Source: Gemmatimonadota bacterium (GTDB lineage: Bacteria > Gemmatimonadota > Gemmatimonadetes > Longimicrobiales > Gaopeijiaceae). From it: a DNA stretch of 34,683 nucleotides. The stretch spans positions 1 to 34,683 of the forward strand of contig JAOTVA010000023.1 of the NCBI GenBank assembly GCA_029863645.1. The letters are read 5' to 3'. The translations under genes were made by a program, and so were the position numbers. Positions 32,399-34,683 of the stretch are shown here, one piece after another; position 1 is the stretch's first letter, and the number at the start of each line of letters is the position of its first letter. The notes under the pieces were generated by a model. It was not told the DNA's origin. It was given only the letters and a program-made list of their open reading frames with translations, and searched no databases.

Positions 32399-32534
32399 CT
32401 GAACCCCATGGAGCTGCGGTCGCTTCGCGATCCTCGCTCGTCTCGCGGAACCACCGTCTCGGGCTGTGGCGACCTTCCCAGCCGCTCGGCTCAGGTGCGC
32501 TACCGAGCTGCGCCACGTCCCGTACGAGCGAGAA
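32399..32534 (-). pseudogene. tRNA-Pro pseudogene split at the anticodon loop by an 81-bp insert
   Basis: Plus-strand 32491-32534 is a perfect 44-bp copy of 32339-32382 (tRNA 5' half plus leader). Bases 32399-32409 (CTGAACCCCAT) match 32328-32338, the anticodon arm. Joined they restore 55 bp of the intact locus. Between them are 81 bp (32410-32490) starting GGAGCTGCGGTCGCTTCGCG and ending CAGCCGCTCGGC. The split is between tRNA positions 31 and 32. After the anticodon arm the copy breaks off and runs into the leader of the intact tRNA, so it cannot give a functional tRNA. Confidence 0.8.
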
Positions 32535-32662
32535 CCTACGTACTTGTTGGGCTTTCAGGAAGCGTCAAGTCCGAGGTTACGAGGACCGCTGCCTGGCAAT
32601 GGCTTGATATGCGCTATGGTTCTCCCCTTACGCCCCTTTCGCGTTACCCGGGAGATCCCAAA

Positions 32663-33139
32663 ATGCAGTCCGCAGGAACCAGAAGGACCATGAAGCCACG
32701 ATTCAGTGCACTCCTCACGACCCTTGTCGTGCTGAGTGCAAGCGGTTGTGGGGGCGACGATCCCACCGGAGTGGCGGCGACCGTTGCCGACATGCTCGGA
32801 AGTTGGACCATTACGGCGCTGACGTTCACGTCGGTTCCCCCCGGAGACTCCGAGGAGCTCATTTCACAGGGATTCTCGGGGGAGGTCGAGTTTCGATCGG
32901 ACCTGACGTACACGCTCAGCACGACCGATCCACAGCAGGTCGTTGAGGTGGACAACGGCACCTTCAGCGTGAGTGGGAGCACCTTGACGCTCACGCTGCC
33001 TGGGGACGTTACGAATCTCACGATTCAGGAGCTGACCAGCACCGCCGCGACACTGTACTCCGCGGATGATTCCTTTGACTTCAACGGTGACGACCAAGAC
33101 ACCCCGGCGACCGTCACGGTAAGGCTCGCCAAGCAGTAG
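32663..33139 (+). CDS. lipocalin-like hypothetical lipoprotein
   Basis: 158 residues from ATG 32663 (GGAG at 32651-32654); ATG 32690 is an in-frame alternative with a ribosome site that is too close. Lipoprotein signal ends SASGC, followed by Gly/Asp. The mature part starts LGSWTITALTFTS, and continues with short strands (EVEFRSDLTYTLSTT, GTFSVSGSTLTLTLPG, LTSTAATLYSADD), the pattern of small lipocalin-like barrels common among exported proteins of such bacteria. Acidic C-terminal FDFNGDDQD resembles a Ca-binding loop. The 128 bp before it (32535-32662) hold nothing I can name. Confidence 0.75.
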   Translation: MQSAGTRRTMKPRFSALLTTLVVLSASGCGGDDPTGVAATVADMLGSWTITALTFTSVPPGDSEELISQGFSGEVEFRSDLTYTLSTTDPQQVVEVDNGTFSVSGSTLTLTLPGDVTNLTIQELTSTAATLYSADDSFDFNGDDQDTPATVTVRLAKQ

Positions 33140-33149
33140 GAATCGGGGC

Positions 33150-33196
33150 CATGCGAGCCGTCCTGCCTAGCCGGAAGCGGGAGGGCGGCTCGTATG
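33150..33196 (+). terminator. long hairpin after the lipoprotein gene
   Basis: CATGCGAGCCGTCCT (33150-33164) pairs with AGGGCGGCTCGTATG (33182-33196), 15 bp including wobbles, loop of 17 nt. It begins 10 bp after the stop codon. No U-tract follows. Confidence 0.5.
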
Positions 33197-33293
33197 CCTA
33201 TTGGCGTGGGGCCGCCCCGGCTCCCTTAGGCCATGTCACCGCCCAGCCGCCGCGATCAAACTTTGGATGGTCCCCGCCCCGAAACCGCCGTCA

Positions 33294-33338
33294 TTGACTC
33301 CGTGTATATGCGTTCACAGAATGCAAGTAGTGAATGCA
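33294..33338 (+). promoter_or_regulatory. toxin-antitoxin promoter inside an inverted repeat
   Basis: -35 TTGACT (33294-33299), 17-bp spacer, -10 CAGAAT (33317-33322). TGCGTTCAC (33309-33317) and GTGAATGCA (33330-33338) form a near-perfect 9-bp inverted repeat around the -10, and GAATGCAA occurs twice, 13 bp apart (33319, 33332). This suits binding by the ribbon-helix-helix antitoxin and autoregulation. Confidence 0.55.
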
Positions 33339-33349
33339 ATGGAGGTACG

Positions 33350-33595
33350 ATGAAGAACCTTACGGTCAGGAACCTTCCGTCGGACGTTGGAGAAGCGCTC
33401 GAACGGGAGAAGCAGCGGCGCGGGACGTCGATGAATCAGACGGTAATCGATCTCCTGGAGCAGGGGCTTGGCGTCTCGGGTGTTCGTTCGAACGGGTTGG
33501 CGCGCCTCAGCGGGCTTTGGACCGAGAAGCAACACGAGGAGTTCGAAGCGGCGGTGGCGGCCTTCGGAGAGATCGACCCCGAGCTGTGGCGGTGA
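33350..33595 (+). CDS. ribbon-helix-helix antitoxin (FitA/VapB-like)
   Basis: 81 residues from ATG 33350 with GGAGG at 33341-33345. Residues 1-41 form an RHH DNA-binding unit: strand KNLTVRNLP, then helices EALEREKQRRG and SMNQTVIDLLEQGL. The C-terminal part (LSGLWTEKQHEEFEAAVAAF, ending DPELW) is the toxin-neutralising tail that wraps the PIN toxin in FitAB complexes. Its stop overlaps the toxin start (GTGA), ensuring antitoxin is made first. Represses its own promoter in known pairs. Confidence 0.9.
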   Translation: MKNLTVRNLPSDVGEALEREKQRRGTSMNQTVIDLLEQGLGVSGVRSNGLARLSGLWTEKQHEEFEAAVAAFGEIDPELWR

Positions 33596-33984
33596 GTCGG
33601 TACTGCCTCGACACCTCGGCCTACAGCCACTTCATGCGGGGCGATCCGGACATTGTCGACCTACTCGACCGAGCCGAGTGGATCGGCGTCCCAGCGGTCA
33701 CGCTCGGGGAGCTCCGCACCGGGTTCATTCTGGGCGGCAGGCGTTCCGAGAACGAGTCCGAGCTGCGCCGGTTTCTGGCTCATCCGCTCGTGGACGTGGT
33801 CCCGGTAGACGATGCCGTCAGCCAACAGTTCGCGGAAATGGTCGTCCAGCTGCGCGAAGCCGGCACACCGGTGCCGACCAACGACATATGGATCGCCGCG
33901 ACGTCCGCGCGGGTCGGGGCCCTCGTCCTCACGTACGACCGTCACTTCGAGCGATTCGTCCGAGTGGGTTCAGTGATCCTGTAG
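33592..33984 (+). CDS. PIN-domain ribonuclease toxin (FitB/VapC-like)
   Basis: 130 residues from GTG 33592. All four PIN acidic residues are present: Asp7 (CLDTSAYSHF), Glu40 (TLGELRTG), Asp98 (TNDIWIAA) and Asp116 (TYDRHF). These bind Mg or Mn ions for RNA cleavage; VapC toxins usually cut tRNA or rRNA. Full family length, so likely active and held by the antitoxin encoded just upstream. It lies 1.2 kb from the tRNA-Pro rearrangements. Its stop is 16 bp from the convergent DUF2164 stop. Confidence 0.92.
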   Translation: MSRYCLDTSAYSHFMRGDPDIVDLLDRAEWIGVPAVTLGELRTGFILGGRRSENESELRRFLAHPLVDVVPVDDAVSQQFAEMVVQLREAGTPVPTNDIWIAATSARVGALVLTYDRHFERFVRVGSVIL

Positions 33985-34000
33985 CGCGCCCGGGAGCCCC

Positions 34001-34237
34001 TTACCCGCGCTCCCGCTCATGAATCTCCGCATCGAGGTCGTCCAACTTCTGCGCCATGAAGATGCGCGCGTCCTGGACACCCTGGTTGTAGAAGGACGGA
34101 CCGAGGGTCTCCACGAAGAAGTCCAGGATGGCCTCGGCGCGGAACGCACTCAATTCGTCGTCGAACTCCTGCACGAAGAAGCCTTGGAGCTTGCGGATCA
34201 GCTCGGCCCGGCGCGCCTCGTCCAGTTTGACCGCCAT
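34001..34237 (-). CDS. DUF2164 small protein
   Basis: 78 residues from ATG 34237. Highly characteristic: IRKLQGFFVQEFDDELSAF, AEAILDFFVETLGPSFYNQG and QDARIFMAQKLDDLDAEI match DUF2164, a short all-helical cytoplasmic family of unknown function. It starts 1 bp after the metA stop, so it is co-transcribed with metA and translation is probably coupled. The longer frame to 34279 runs inside metA and is not preferred. Confidence 0.9.
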   Translation of the reverse strand: MAVKLDEARRAELIRKLQGFFVQEFDDELSAFRAEAILDFFVETLGPSFYNQGVQDARIFMAQKLDDLDAEIHERERG

Positions 34238-34238
34238 G

Positions 34239-34683
34239 TTACTGCTCCTTGCCCATTCCCAGCGGATCGTCCGGATCAACGCCGTCCATGAACGCCTTCC
34301 TGCGATCCAAGTTCGTGAACTGGTAGACGAGCCCGAGCCAGTTGTTCACGATCGCCTTGGCGGTATCCCCCCAGGTGTTGTCGAGGTGTGCCTCGATCTC
34401 CGCCTCTGGCATCTCCGGGAGGGGCTCGCCCGCGTCGCGTGCGCGAGTGGCGCGCTCGACGAAATCCTGGGCCAGCTTCGAGGCTTCGGGCGAGAAGTAG
34501 CGGTCCGGGAAGGGCGGGGGCGCATCGAGTTCGCCTTCCAAGAAGCGGTGGACCTCGCGCTTGTACTCCTTGAGCAGGCTGTTGAAGTCGTACTCGGGGT
34601 GGCCCTGGAAGTAGATGATGCGGAACCCGTCGGGGCTGGCGGCCATGTGCACGCCGTCCTCTTCGCTCTCTACGAGCACGTGG
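34239..34683 (-). CDS. metA: homoserine O-acyltransferase MetA family, 5' part cut by window edge
   Basis: 148 residues visible; the frame runs off the right edge, so the N-terminal half is missing. The family hallmark is GVHMAASPDGFRIIYFQGHPEYD followed by SLLKEYKREV, with catalytic His and Glu in GHPEYD; the 20-plus-residue block starts about 12 residues into the visible part. MetA activates homoserine with succinyl- or acetyl-CoA in the first step of methionine synthesis. Acyl-donor specificity is set by residues outside the window, so succinyl versus acetyl cannot be decided. First gene of the unit with DUF2164. Confidence 0.93.
   Translation of the reverse strand, partial: HVLVESEEDGVHMAASPDGFRIIYFQGHPEYDFNSLLKEYKREVHRFLEGELDAPPPFPDRYFSPEASKLAQDFVERATRARDAGEPLPEMPEAEIEAHLDNTWGDTAKAIVNNWLGLVYQFTNLDRRKAFMDGVDPDDPLGMGKEQ

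Noticed and set aside
29578-32490. Self-splicing introns as explanation for the split tRNA copies
   Set aside because: The inserts are only 70-84 bp, too short for group I or II introns, and an intact tRNA-Pro is present, so no splicing is needed.
32280-32516. 78-codon minus-strand frame through the tRNA-Pro region
   Set aside because: It translates the tRNA, its leader and a split tRNA copy; not a protein gene.
1-34683. CRISPR array, intact insertion sequence or integrase gene
   Set aside because: No regularly spaced repeat array and no transposase or recombinase reading frame was seen.

Overview
The window is GC-rich, gene-dense bacterial chromosome. It carries many lipoprotein signals (Cys lipoboxes), exported c-type cytochromes, a TolC/RND efflux system and outer-membrane barrel-like proteins, so the cell is Gram-negative. 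Gene style (DUF3943, DUF2784 and DUF2164 proteins, many start/stop overlaps, GTG starts) would suit Gemmatimonadota or a relative. That placement is an inference; no rRNA or marker gene here proves it.

Layout. 1-3387: a TPR protein cut by the left edge, a monohaem cytochrome c lipoprotein, then an SDR dehydrogenase and a secreted metallo-beta-lactamase-fold hydrolase on the minus strand. 3568-6036: a three-gene operon encoding a Tat-signal FMN alpha-hydroxy-acid dehydrogenase with an embedded CxxCH, a YceI protein and an OsmC peroxidase, closed by a strong hairpin. 6384-8113: an exported protein-L-isoaspartate methyltransferase, DUF2784 and a lipoprotein. 8129-10164 (minus): a YVTN beta-propeller coupled to a diheme cytochrome built from an internal duplication. 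10356-10670: a DUF4156-like lipoprotein.

10709-17064 (minus): a six-gene efflux operon, read arsR-tolC-adaptor-RND pump-PG0541/PII-like protein-DUF2892. The last five genes are joined by 4-nt overlaps, and an AT-rich palindrome sits directly at the arsR start. 17302-19848 (minus): two L,D-transpeptidases (YkuD_2 and YcbB/LdtD types). 20318-29469: a very large NdvB-type cyclic beta-1,2-glucan synthase followed by an unrecognised helical protein. 29774-31791: a DUF3943 protein and a small barrel-like protein, start/stop-overlapped.

31817-32534 is the least ordinary part. A gene remnant (C-terminus of a PQQ-type sugar dehydrogenase) abuts an intact tRNA-Pro(GGG) with its own terminator. Around it, and at 29561 and 20115, lie broken copies of the same tRNA. 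Three copies are split by related 70-84 bp inserts placed exactly at an AT/TC junction in either the T-loop or the anticodon loop, the places where tRNA-targeting integrases recombine.

32663-34683: a lipocalin-like lipoprotein, a FitAB/VapBC-type toxin-antitoxin pair with a promoter inside an inverted repeat, DUF2164, and the 3' part of metA cut by the right edge.

Most of the window serves the envelope: peptidoglycan cross-linking, periplasmic glucan, efflux, periplasmic redox enzymes and protein repair.
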